NCBI GenBank assembly: GCA_030265685.1
Contig: JAJDGO010000011.1
Span: 1-41,022, forward strand
Direction of reading: 5' to 3'
DNA: 41,022 bases
Origin: Bacteroidales bacterium OttesenSCG-928-M11
GTDB taxonomy: Bacteria; Bacteroidota; Bacteroidia; Bacteroidales; Azobacteroidaceae
In this document: one piece after another, positions 1-8,207 of the stretch
How positions within the stretch are numbered: the stretch's first letter is position 1
Layout of the letters: every line of letters begins with the position of its first letter
Program-made: the position numbers and the translations under genes
Notes under the pieces: generated by a model
What the model was told of the DNA's origin: nothing
Databases searched by the model: none
What the model saw: the letters and a program-made list of their open reading frames with translations, nothing else

Positions 1-54
1 AAAATATCGCATTAATTCACTCGAGAAATTTATTAACATAAACTATAAAAACTA

Positions 55-2154
55 ATGAATATGAGACGAAAGTACTGTTTACTTCTTTTCTTAATTATTC
101 CCTTTTGTCTTTGGGCAGAAGATACCCCGACAGGTTCGGAAGGGGTAACAAACAAAGAAACATTGTTTGTAAACACAGGATCAATGCAAATTATGTCCAA
201 TGGAAAGATGTATGTCAAAACCGGAATGAAAATGTTAGGTTCTGATGTAAAAGTTAATCACGATGGCGCAATAAGTTTAGAGGGTAGTTTTCTTCATGAC
301 GGAGCCGGAACTGTTTTCACGATGGAAGAATCAACTCCGGATGGTTATAACTATTCATACAAACGAACAAGTAGTGTTGGTACTCTTCGCTTTGTAGAAA
401 ACAACGATAAAGGTCGTTTAATAGATAAAGTCGGCGAAACGAGTTATGATCGATCTACAAGCTACATAGCATTCCCTAATTTAGAGATAGCAACAACTGA
501 TACTATATTTATTCCGGCCTATATGGGTATCGATGCAAATTCGATTAAACGTAAAAATAGTGATGCCGCAAATAAAGGACATGTTTTATTAGAATCAGAT
601 CCTATCGGAGACAATATCTATACGACTTCTTTGCGCATTAATAACTCAAATACTAATAACGGAGCTATTGTTACTGATGGATCTATCGTTATAGAACAAT
701 ATGTTGCTCCTTTTCGGTTAAGCAATACAACAAATAACAATAACTACATTTATCCATTCGCAACTCCTTTTAACGGAATGTACGCCGGTTATTATTCCGG
801 CAACTGGGTAAGAACTCCAGACATTGATGAAGATTGGCATACTCGCTATATTTTGGCAAATAAACCTGATCCAAATAAACCGGGTTATATAGATACAGAC
901 CAATATGTAAAAGGTTTTAGCGATCCGTTAGAAACAACTCGTCCATATTTATTGGTATTACGTCCAGCTTCTTTAAATCTGGAAGATACAAATATGATTG
1001 TTGGGGTAACAGAAAAAGAAGAAACAGAAGAAAGATATATTTTTGATGGGCTTCCATTTACTTCTGCCGATTATGAAGAGGGCGATCATAGCGATTATTT
1101 ACAAAATCTTCGTTTGCATACCGGATCTTTATTTAATCATGCCGCGCCTGTCAGCAAAGGATCTTCTACTAATTGGATAATTGGTAATTCTTATACCTCA
1201 TCTATTGATGCATCTGCATTACTTGATCGTATGATCAACTCCGGAATTTCGTTCAACACTGACATTTATGTTTATCATGCGGGAGCTACCGGATATAAAA
1301 AATATGTTTTTGATGGAAATAGTACAACTCCAAAACTCCCTAATATTCCTGCTATGGGGGTATTTATGATTCGTGTTGCTGGGAATAATGCATCAGACCT
1401 TAACTTTGAACTTCTTCATGACATGCAAGTTCATTCGGGAAGTAATTACAGTAAAACTCCACCGGCTTTATCTCCTGCTTCAAAAGAATCTAGAGATGAA
1501 TTTACTCTTCGAATTACTCCTGAAAATAATCCTTTCATTTACGACGAGACATATATACGCTTTGCAAATGATGGATATTTAGTAACTAAATTATTGAACA
1601 CAACAAACGAATACTTCCAAATCTATACCAAAAATGGGACTAGCAATATGCAAAATAATGTAGTTCCGATGGATACAAATAGCGTTCGTTTATGTGTTAC
1701 TCCTCCTACAAATGGTATTAATTGTACATTATCAGTTACTGATCCTGATGCTGTAGATACTGAAAGTTTAATTCTTCATGATGAATTACTCAACCAGTAT
1801 ATTGATCTAAGGGAAGAAAAAAGTTATACATTTCTTAGCCAATCGGGAGATATAACAGAACGTTTTATGTTGTACTTCACTAATCCTACTTATATTGAGG
1901 ATATACAACAAACTCCTATCTCTGTTTATTATACTTCTTCTCAGCTTTACATAAAAGGACTAACCGAGTATGACATGAGAGCTTCATATTGTCTCTACAA
2001 TACACAAGGACAATGTATATATCGCGGCTACATTTCTTCTTATCCGGAACAAGTAACTAATATTTCACTCAACACTGGAGTATATATTCTCCAAGTAGTA
2101 GGAAATAGACAGATAACAACAAAGATTATCGTCGGTAAAAATACAGAACAATAA
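55..2154 (+). CDS. Secreted surface protein with C-terminal T9SS type A-like sorting domain
   Basis: This 699-aa protein has an N-terminal Sec signal peptide (MRRKYCLLLFLIIPFCLWA, residues 3-21) and is predicted to be exported. The N-terminal part (about 35-100) is rich in short beta-prone repeats of the kind MQIMSNGKMYV. The last ~80 residues look like a Por/T9SS sorting domain: a strand with LYIKG, a YCLYNTQGQCIYRG segment, then LNTGVYILQV and a terminal KIIVGK. That predicts passage across the outer membrane by type IX secretion and attachment at the surface. No enzymatic motif was recognised in the middle; it may be an adhesin or structural surface protein. The ATG at 55 and an in-frame ATG at 61 are both usable. 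It is the first gene of a run of five secreted proteins on the same strand, 34 nt before the next. The promoter is probably upstream of the window. Confidence 0.8.
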   Translation: MNMRRKYCLLLFLIIPFCLWAEDTPTGSEGVTNKETLFVNTGSMQIMSNGKMYVKTGMKMLGSDVKVNHDGAISLEGSFLHDGAGTVFTMEESTPDGYNYSYKRTSSVGTLRFVENNDKGRLIDKVGETSYDRSTSYIAFPNLEIATTDTIFIPAYMGIDANSIKRKNSDAANKGHVLLESDPIGDNIYTTSLRINNSNTNNGAIVTDGSIVIEQYVAPFRLSNTTNNNNYIYPFATPFNGMYAGYYSGNWVRTPDIDEDWHTRYILANKPDPNKPGYIDTDQYVKGFSDPLETTRPYLLVLRPASLNLEDTNMIVGVTEKEETEERYIFDGLPFTSADYEEGDHSDYLQNLRLHTGSLFNHAAPVSKGSSTNWIIGNSYTSSIDASALLDRMINSGISFNTDIYVYHAGATGYKKYVFDGNSTTPKLPNIPAMGVFMIRVAGNNASDLNFELLHDMQVHSGSNYSKTPPALSPASKESRDEFTLRITPENNPFIYDETYIRFANDGYLVTKLLNTTNEYFQIYTKNGTSNMQNNVVPMDTNSVRLCVTPPTNGINCTLSVTDPDAVDTESLILHDELLNQYIDLREEKSYTFLSQSGDITERFMLYFTNPTYIEDIQQTPISVYYTSSQLYIKGLTEYDMRASYCLYNTQGQCIYRGYISSYPEQVTNISLNTGVYILQVVGNRQITTKIIVGKNTEQ

Positions 2155-2188
2155 ATTTTATATACACGAATACTAACACGAAAGATTA

Positions 2189-2566
2189 ATGAAACGACAC
2201 TTGATATTGATTAGTTTATTGATGATAACTTTTTCTTCATTGATAGCTCAAGAGGAATTTAGGCCACTTAATTCATCATATTCGGAAACAAGACGAGAAA
2301 GCAATTGGGTTAGTGATCCTATCAACCAAACTTATTCCGAGTGGAACAGTAATACAATCAACTATACTTTGACTGGAGGAGGAGAAGGAGATGGGTTTGA
2401 GGAAGGAGAATCAGGCAATCCTTATGGAGATGCAAATAATAGAGAAACTCCATTAGGAGAAGGCCTATTGATTATTTTGTTCATGCTATTTGCCTATTCG
2501 ACAAAACAAATGAAAAATTTTGTCCCTACTAGTAAAAATATGGGGAAACTTGGAATTGATAAATAA
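2189..2566 (+). CDS. Small secreted protein with C-terminal PLGxG hydrophobic anchor
   Basis: This 125-aa protein was not recognised as a named family. It starts with a clear signal peptide (MKRHLILISLLMITFSSLIA). The middle is polar, rich in Asn, Ser, Gly and Glu, and carries a GGGEGDGFEEGESGNPYG stretch. Near the C-terminus there is a PLGEG motif directly followed by a hydrophobic helix (LLIILFMLFAYS) and then basic residues (TKQMK). This three-part tail (short motif, membrane helix, positive charge) resembles sorting or anchoring tails in general layout, though the basic patch is weak and about 20 residues follow it. It sits 34 nt after a T9SS cargo gene and 17 nt before the first FISUMP gene, so it is probably co-transcribed and works in the same envelope structure. 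Function is unknown. Confidence 0.65.
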   Translation: MKRHLILISLLMITFSSLIAQEEFRPLNSSYSETRRESNWVSDPINQTYSEWNSNTINYTLTGGGEGDGFEEGESGNPYGDANNRETPLGEGLLIILFMLFAYSTKQMKNFVPTSKNMGKLGIDK

Positions 2567-2583
2567 TAAAAAAAAGATTTACT

Positions 2584-3924
2584 ATGGAGATAAAAAAAAC
2601 ATTAACAAGTATATTGTTTATATTGTGCATTTATGGATTTAATTCTTCCCTATTAGCACAAGTAAGCATCGGAGAAGAAAAGGTTCCTGAAGTATTTTCA
2701 GCTTTAGAATTGATCTCTAATCAAGAGAAAGGACTTCGCTTACCCCAAATGACTACTTCTGAGCGGAATGCCTTAAGTGTGACGGAAGCGTTTCAAGAAA
2801 AAAAAGATGATCTAGCTAAGGGGTTGATGATTTACAATACAGATATTCATTGTATTGAGTATTGGAACGGAACTGATTGGATGAATCTATGTAATTCAAT
2901 TGTCGCTCCTGAGGTTGTTAATTTCGACCCAATCTACAATGTTTACGAAACAGACCTTCGTCGTATATTTACCGGGGCGGTATTTGCGACAGGAACATCG
3001 GAGACTCTGGACAACGCCGATCGAGGAACAGGAGTCGAATACGAACCGATGTCTGCCGGATTCTTTAAGTATCTGGATGCCGCAGGACAATCAATTCCGG
3101 AAGTCTTAGAGTTCCCGCACGCCAGTGGAATTGTAGTCGTGGTTGAGCCTATTACGCTTACGGCAATTGAGGATGGAGGTGAAGGAATTATTCCTATTAA
3201 AGTAAAAGGAACACCTTCTGCCGAATATGCCGGTAAAGCGTTCAATATACCAATTAAATTATTCGATAAAGACTTATATGTTCGAGTCAATACTGGTTGT
3301 GGCGCATACACAGGAAACAAGCTGACTGCTGATGCTAATGGGATAGCAAGTAACTGGTTGCAGTTCCAATGTTTCAACTTGGGAGCAACAGTATATAACG
3401 ATCCTTATACTCGCAACGCATCGGTACATGGTGATAAATATATTTGGGGAAAGAAAGACCCTGTAATGACTGCGGAATGGGATCAAGCGCACCCCGAAGC
3501 ATACCCCGGTTGGACAGATATCCCCTTTGACAAACCTGAAGTTTGGGATTTAGAAAATAATAATCCTTGTCCTACAGGCTGGACATTGCCAACAGACACA
3601 CAATTTGAAGCAATGGCAAATAATAACAAGTATGATAAAATAAGCGATAATAACTGGGAAGCGGGAAATGCCGTGTTTGGCAATGCCTTTTTCTTAGGCG
3701 AAGCCTTTATGATTCCAGCAGCAGGCTATCGTAACCACGTTGATGGAAGTTTAAGAGCTCGTGGTATAAATGGAGGTGTATGGAGCCGAACTCGAATACT
3801 ACTTAACAACGATCCAGATCCATTCCGGAATGCTTTTTTGGAAGCAACAGCCAACTTTTCAATCCCTTCTTTATCTTACTTTTTCGCCAAACACACAGTC
3901 TCTGTTCGATGCATCAAAGAGTAA
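2584..3924 (+). CDS. FISUMP domain surface protein, paralogue 1
   Basis: This 446-aa protein has a signal peptide (residues 1-25, ending SSLLAQ). Residues ~27-105 form a module common at the start of Bacteroidetes surface proteins: VSIG, then LRLPQMTTSERNAL and KGLMIYNTDIHCIEYWNG. A central beta-rich domain follows (about 115-245, with GKAFNIPIKL and VRVNTGCGAYTG). The C-terminal ~190 residues carry the FISUMP (Fibrobacter succinogenes major paralogous domain) hallmarks: WLQFQCFNLGA, HGDKYIWGKKDP, NPCPTGWTLPTDTQFEAM, RGINGGVWSRT and the closing SVRCIKE. The biochemical role of FISUMP proteins is unknown; they are exported and often multicopy. It is the first of three tandem paralogues sharing the same domain order. 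It has no T9SS sorting domain. Confidence 0.85.
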   Translation: MEIKKTLTSILFILCIYGFNSSLLAQVSIGEEKVPEVFSALELISNQEKGLRLPQMTTSERNALSVTEAFQEKKDDLAKGLMIYNTDIHCIEYWNGTDWMNLCNSIVAPEVVNFDPIYNVYETDLRRIFTGAVFATGTSETLDNADRGTGVEYEPMSAGFFKYLDAAGQSIPEVLEFPHASGIVVVVEPITLTAIEDGGEGIIPIKVKGTPSAEYAGKAFNIPIKLFDKDLYVRVNTGCGAYTGNKLTADANGIASNWLQFQCFNLGATVYNDPYTRNASVHGDKYIWGKKDPVMTAEWDQAHPEAYPGWTDIPFDKPEVWDLENNNPCPTGWTLPTDTQFEAMANNNKYDKISDNNWEAGNAVFGNAFFLGEAFMIPAAGYRNHVDGSLRARGINGGVWSRTRILLNNDPDPFRNAFLEATANFSIPSLSYFFAKHTVSVRCIKE

Positions 3925-3961
3925 GTATTTAATAAATTCACATTAACTTAAGAATAAGAGT

Positions 3962-5296
3962 ATGAAAAAGTATAATATATTAATCGTGCTGACTATCTTA
4001 GCCATTGTCATGGTTTGGCCGATAAGTATGCAGGCACAAGTAACGATAGGTTCTTTGGATGAACCACAACGATTCTCTGTATTGGAATTAATAAGTAATC
4101 AAGCTCAAGGATTACGTCTTCCTCAAATGGATACAGAGCAACGAGATGCCATGACTGGAACAGACGAGTTTAAAGCAAAAAAAACGACCTTGGCTAAAGG
4201 GTTGCTGATCTATAATACAGATACCGAGTGTATCGAATATTGGAATGGCGAGGAGTGGTTGTCCAATTGTGGAAATGCACTGTTTGATCCTACCGGATTC
4301 ACTATTGATCCGGCTTATAATGTCTATGAGACAGATAAGACTAAAATTTTTACCGGAGCTGTTTTTGCGGGAGGAACGGGAGATGAAAAGACACGAGGTA
4401 CTAATGTATCCTACTCAGAAATGGATGCGGGTTATTTTCATTATTCCGGAGCCAAAGGGCAATCCATTCCTCAACAAGAATTTACTCATGCAAGTGGAAT
4501 TAAAGTAACCATCCCGGCAACAACTCTGGCGACTGAAGCTGCCGGAGGGAAAGGGGTTATTGAAATAAAGGTATCGGGTACTCCTTCTGCCTCCTATGCA
4601 GGAAAGGCTTTTAATATTCCTATTCAGTTATTAACTAAGAAATTAGTCGTTCGGGTCAACACCGGCTGCGGTGCTTATACTGATGACAAACTGGTTGTCG
4701 ATGAAAACAACATAGTTACCAACTGGCTGCAGTTCCAATGCTTTAACTTAGGTTCGGATACAAACGATACTGACCCATTTACAGCCAAGCAATCGCTGCA
4801 TGGGCATAAATACAAATGGGGACGGAAAGCAATTGCCATATCTGCAACAGATGACCAAGCAGATGATGCAAAAGCCTCTACTTGGGATGCTGTAGTTCCT
4901 CCTACCGATGATAAAGACTGGAATATGTTGACTGAAAATCCTTGCCCTACCGGATGGAAAGTTCCTTCTGAGGGAGATATGGCAAATATTATTGCCAATA
5001 ATACATTTGATAAACATACGTTGGTTGATGGCGACGCTCCTGCGACATACAATGGAGGGGGTATGGTAGGAAATGCCTTAATGTTTCCGGGCACAGCATT
5101 AAGAGAAATAAATGGAAAGTTTGCTCTAAATAATAAGCGAGGAGCTACCGGTATGTATTGGACTTCCTCAATTTCTCCTGATGATAGTACTAAAACGAAA
5201 AGCTGTATGGTCAATACAGTAATGTTTCAAATTACTCCTTGGTTTGATCGGGATAAAGGGTTTGGGTATAGTGTTCGTTGTGTGGTATCTCAATAA
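3962..5296 (+). CDS. FISUMP domain surface protein, paralogue 2
   Basis: This 444-aa protein has the same layout as the gene 37 nt upstream: signal peptide (residues 1-25, ending SMQAQ), VTIG start, LRLPQMDTEQRDAM and KGLLIYNTDTECIEYWNG module, a central beta-rich domain (YAGKAFNIPIQLL, VRVNTGCGAYT), then a FISUMP domain (NWLQFQCFNLGS, HGHKYKWGRKA, NPCPTGWKVPSEGDM, GMYWTSS, terminal SVRCVVSQ). The central and FISUMP core motifs are nearly the same as in its neighbour, whereas the segments between HGHKYKWGRK and the CPTGW motif, and the last third, differ in sequence and length. That pattern suggests tandem duplication followed by divergence of exposed loops. It is probably co-transcribed with its neighbours. 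The function of the family is unknown. Confidence 0.85.
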   Translation: MKKYNILIVLTILAIVMVWPISMQAQVTIGSLDEPQRFSVLELISNQAQGLRLPQMDTEQRDAMTGTDEFKAKKTTLAKGLLIYNTDTECIEYWNGEEWLSNCGNALFDPTGFTIDPAYNVYETDKTKIFTGAVFAGGTGDEKTRGTNVSYSEMDAGYFHYSGAKGQSIPQQEFTHASGIKVTIPATTLATEAAGGKGVIEIKVSGTPSASYAGKAFNIPIQLLTKKLVVRVNTGCGAYTDDKLVVDENNIVTNWLQFQCFNLGSDTNDTDPFTAKQSLHGHKYKWGRKAIAISATDDQADDAKASTWDAVVPPTDDKDWNMLTENPCPTGWKVPSEGDMANIIANNTFDKHTLVDGDAPATYNGGGMVGNALMFPGTALREINGKFALNNKRGATGMYWTSSISPDDSTKTKSCMVNTVMFQITPWFDRDKGFGYSVRCVVSQ

Positions 5297-5331
5297 GCTT
5301 AACTAGGTAAAATCAAAACAATATCGATATT

Positions 5332-6729
5332 ATGATGAAGAATAGATTATTTAATATTTACATATTAGTGTGTGTGTGTATTTCTTTTTCTTTGAATGCG
5401 GCAGCGCAGGTCACGATAGGCTCGGAAGATGCTCCTCAACAGTTTTCTGTTTTGGAGATCATCAGCAATCAGAATGGCTTGCGTTTGCCTCAATTAAGCC
5501 AAGAGAATAAAGACGACAAGGTAGCTTTGGAAAGCCTGACCCAAGCAAACGAAAAAGTGGCAGCAGAAGGGTTATTAATATTCAACACCGATGCTGATGT
5601 AGCTGAATTTTGGAATGGTAGTAAATGGATTGCCTTTAATAATAGCACCAAGTATGAAAATATTTCTTTCAGCCCGGTATACAACACCAATGAATCCAAT
5701 ACAAACTTATATATAGGTGCAGTATTTGCAGGTGGAACAGGTGATGATTTGACTAGAGGAACGGGTATTGAATACGAGGAAATTTCTGCCGGAGTATTCC
5801 ACTATACTGGAGCAGAAGGACAATCAATAAACAGGCAAGTATTTAATCATGCTAGTGGAATAAAAGTAATTATCCCCGAAACCAATCTATCTACCGAAGC
5901 AGAAGGAGGAGCCGGAACCATTCAAGTCTTAGTTGCTGGTACACCTTTGTCTAGTTATGCAGGGAAAGCCTTTGACATTCCGATTACTTTTTTAGGAAAA
6001 GACCTAAAAGTTCGAGTTAATATCGGTTGTGGTGCATATACCGGCGAACATTATTCGACAAATTCAAACGGGGAAGCTGTTAATTGGCTACAATTTCAGT
6101 GTTTTAATTTAGGAGCTAATACTAGTCAATCTGATCCCTTCAGCTTTTCTGATTCAGGAAACCGAGACGACTCGAAAGGGGGGATGTTTCAATGGGGACG
6201 AAAAAAAGATGGACATGAAAGTTCTTCTAGTACACTTTATGAAGCCGGACCAATTGCAAATACCGACTTAGACGGAGATCAGCCTAAAGAAGGCAAAGGT
6301 AAAGGGCAATTTATTAAAGCTCCAAATACTCCTTATGATTGGCGCGCTACCCAATCTACAACAATTTGGAAAGATAGCGAAAGAACAGAGAACGATCCTT
6401 GCCCCGAAGGATGGAGAATACCTACTCAAAGCCAATGGAATTCTATTATTAATACTTCAAATAATGAATTGAGTTGGAATAATCAATCGGGAACTATCCA
6501 AGGACGTATTATTGGGAAAGCTTTATTCCTTCCGGTAACAAGTAGTAGAGCTTCCTGATCTGGGAACATAATGGGAACTCCTCAATCAGAAACTGGCATA
6601 TACTGGAGTTCAACAGCCTCCGGTACTGCTTCGATAACTTTAGAGACAACATCTTCATCAACCGCTACCGTCACAACTAACGGGTATCGTGGAAGAGGAA
6701 ACGGAGTCCGTTGTGTAAAAGTAAATTAA
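5332..6729 (+). pseudogene. FISUMP domain surface protein, paralogue 3, interrupted by in-frame TGA
   Basis: The reading frame starts at 5332 (a second ATG follows at once) with a signal peptide ending AAAQ, then the LRLPQLSQENKD and EGLLIFNTDADVAEFWNG module, a central beta-rich domain (YAGKAFDIPITFL, VRVNIGCGAYTG) and a FISUMP domain (NWLQFQCFNLGA, NDPCPEGWRIPTQSQW). A TGA at 6556-6558 stops it after 408 aa. The same frame then continues for 56 codons through ETGIYWSST and GNGVRCVKVN to a TAA at 6727-6729, exactly the closing motifs of the two upstream paralogues. The break is therefore a single point mutation, a read error, or a recoded stop, and not a frameshift. TGA ends other genes here (for example the gene ending at 8146), so a genome-wide code change is not supported. 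The shortened protein lacks the conserved VRC end. Confidence 0.8.
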
Positions 6730-6770
6730 GTTCATTAATATTCATATTTAATACAAAAAAAAAGAGAAAT

Positions 6771-6811
6771 AAACTATTGCCTTGATTAAGGTAATAGTTT
6801 GTTTCTTTTTC
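6771..6811 (+). terminator. Intrinsic terminator of the FISUMP run
   Basis: A 13-bp stem (6771-6783 with 6788-6800, AAACTATTGCCTT against AAGGTAATAGTTT, one G-U pair) with a GATT loop is followed by a T-rich tail (GTTTCTTTTTC). It lies 41 nt after the last FISUMP codon and before the next start, so it closes the 55-6729 transcription unit. Confidence 0.85.
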
Positions 6812-6835
6812 TAATCTAAAATTCAATTAGCTCAA

Positions 6836-8146
6836 ATGAATCGGAGAATTGCTTTAATTATTTGTTTTTTAAGTACGATTTCTGTTTTTTCTCAACAGTT
6901 ATCGCTCAATTTTCCTCATTTTAAAGAAAAAGAATATTCTTTATTTATCCATCAAGGAACTCGTACCGACACAATTGCTCGGGGTTATATTGATAAAAAT
7001 GGATATATCGAGGTGAATATTCCCGATTCTTACAAAGGCTATACGGGAATTGTTTCTTGGCGAATACAACAAGGAGGAGGATTAGATTTCATATTAACTA
7101 AAACTGATTTAGATATAGTTTGTACAGAAGCTATTCCCAATGGAGAAAACATTCAGTATAAAGGAAACCAAGAAAATAAATTTTTACTTCAATATTATAA
7201 CAAGCAGGAAAATTTATTTCGCAAAGCAAACACTATCTACCTAACTTTAGATGCTTATCAAAACGAGCCGGAAAGTAAACTTAAAGTTGAGCTAAAACAA
7301 GAATATAACCAACTAAAAAAACAATTTGAAGAATTATATACAAAAACAATAAAAGAAAACTCCTACAGCGCACGCTATAGTCGCATTCGGGATTTCTACA
7401 ATCGAATACCTCTTTATCAAATGCCGGAAGTTGATTCTAACAACGAAGCAAGAGTACTGGATGAAGCTCGTCGGTTTATATCGGAAGAAATAGATATGGA
7501 AGTTTTATTTACTAGTGGTTTTTGGAGCTCTGTTATTTCATATACTTTCGAAATATACCCTAACGAGAAAGACTTCGGAGATATAATGGTCAGATTGTTG
7601 AAACGTACGAGTGATCCGATTGTTTTTAATCAGCTTGCCGAAGATTTAGTTACCATTGTAGAACAATTTGCCTGGGAGGAAGCCGAAGAAATTATTGTCG
7701 AATATTTGAAAGAATCAAAACGTATACAACCAAAGGGGATAATGTATTTAGCCTTTGAACGAGCCAAGATACAAAAAGGAGGAAAAGTTCCCGTTCTAAT
7801 AGAAGATGGAAAACCTATTACTATTTCAAGTCCTACGCTTTTAATATTCTATGAAGAAGGATGTACTAATTGTGATATTCAGATAAGGCAATTAACTGAA
7901 CAATACGATAGAATCAAACAAAAAGGATATGATATTATATCCGTTTCGGCTGATACAGATCCGGAGGTTGGAGAATCGAGTCCTTCTTTTCCTTGGTCGA
8001 AAAACATTTGTGATTATGACGGTTTAGAAGGAATTAATTTCCAAAACTATGGAATCTTTGGCACTCCAACAATTCTTCTCATTGATAAAGAAGGAAAATT
8101 AGAAGGTCGTTACGCTCGATTAGAAGACATAGAAGTTCTCTTTTGA
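6836..8146 (+). CDS. Exported thioredoxin-fold (TlpA-like) protein
   Basis: This 436-aa protein has a signal peptide (MNRRIALIICFLSTISVFSQ) and acts in the periplasm or outer surface. The N-terminal 100 residues are beta-rich and resemble the domains that precede thioredoxin folds in Bacteroidetes TlpA-like proteins. A long helical part follows (about 110-320). The C-terminal ~110 residues are thioredoxin-like: strand TLLIFYEEGC, active-site CTNC (codons near 7862-7873), a DIISVSADTDPEV segment and the cis-proline region GTPTILLIDKEGKLEGRY. The CxxC suggests thiol-disulfide reduction or exchange for exported proteins. It follows a terminator, so it is likely a separate transcript. No clear promoter box was found in the 24 nt after the terminator. 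The substrate is unknown. Confidence 0.8.
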   Translation: MNRRIALIICFLSTISVFSQQLSLNFPHFKEKEYSLFIHQGTRTDTIARGYIDKNGYIEVNIPDSYKGYTGIVSWRIQQGGGLDFILTKTDLDIVCTEAIPNGENIQYKGNQENKFLLQYYNKQENLFRKANTIYLTLDAYQNEPESKLKVELKQEYNQLKKQFEELYTKTIKENSYSARYSRIRDFYNRIPLYQMPEVDSNNEARVLDEARRFISEEIDMEVLFTSGFWSSVISYTFEIYPNEKDFGDIMVRLLKRTSDPIVFNQLAEDLVTIVEQFAWEEAEEIIVEYLKESKRIQPKGIMYLAFERAKIQKGGKVPVLIEDGKPITISSPTLLIFYEEGCTNCDIQIRQLTEQYDRIKQKGYDIISVSADTDPEVGESSPSFPWSKNICDYDGLEGINFQNYGIFGTPTILLIDKEGKLEGRYARLEDIEVLF

Positions 8147-8207
8147 GAGCATTCCCCTCCTTTTTACTCAAAGGAAAAAATACTCTGATGAAAATAAACC
8201 TTCTCTA

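Noticed and set aside
5332-6729. TGA as a reassigned sense codon in this genome
   Set aside because: TGA is the natural stop of other genes here, such as those ending at 8146, 28718 and 31125, so only this one site is unusual.
8147-8207. Bidirectional terminator between the thioredoxin-fold gene and the activase
   Set aside because: Only a very short imperfect stem (CCTTT/AAAGG) is seen, too weak to call.
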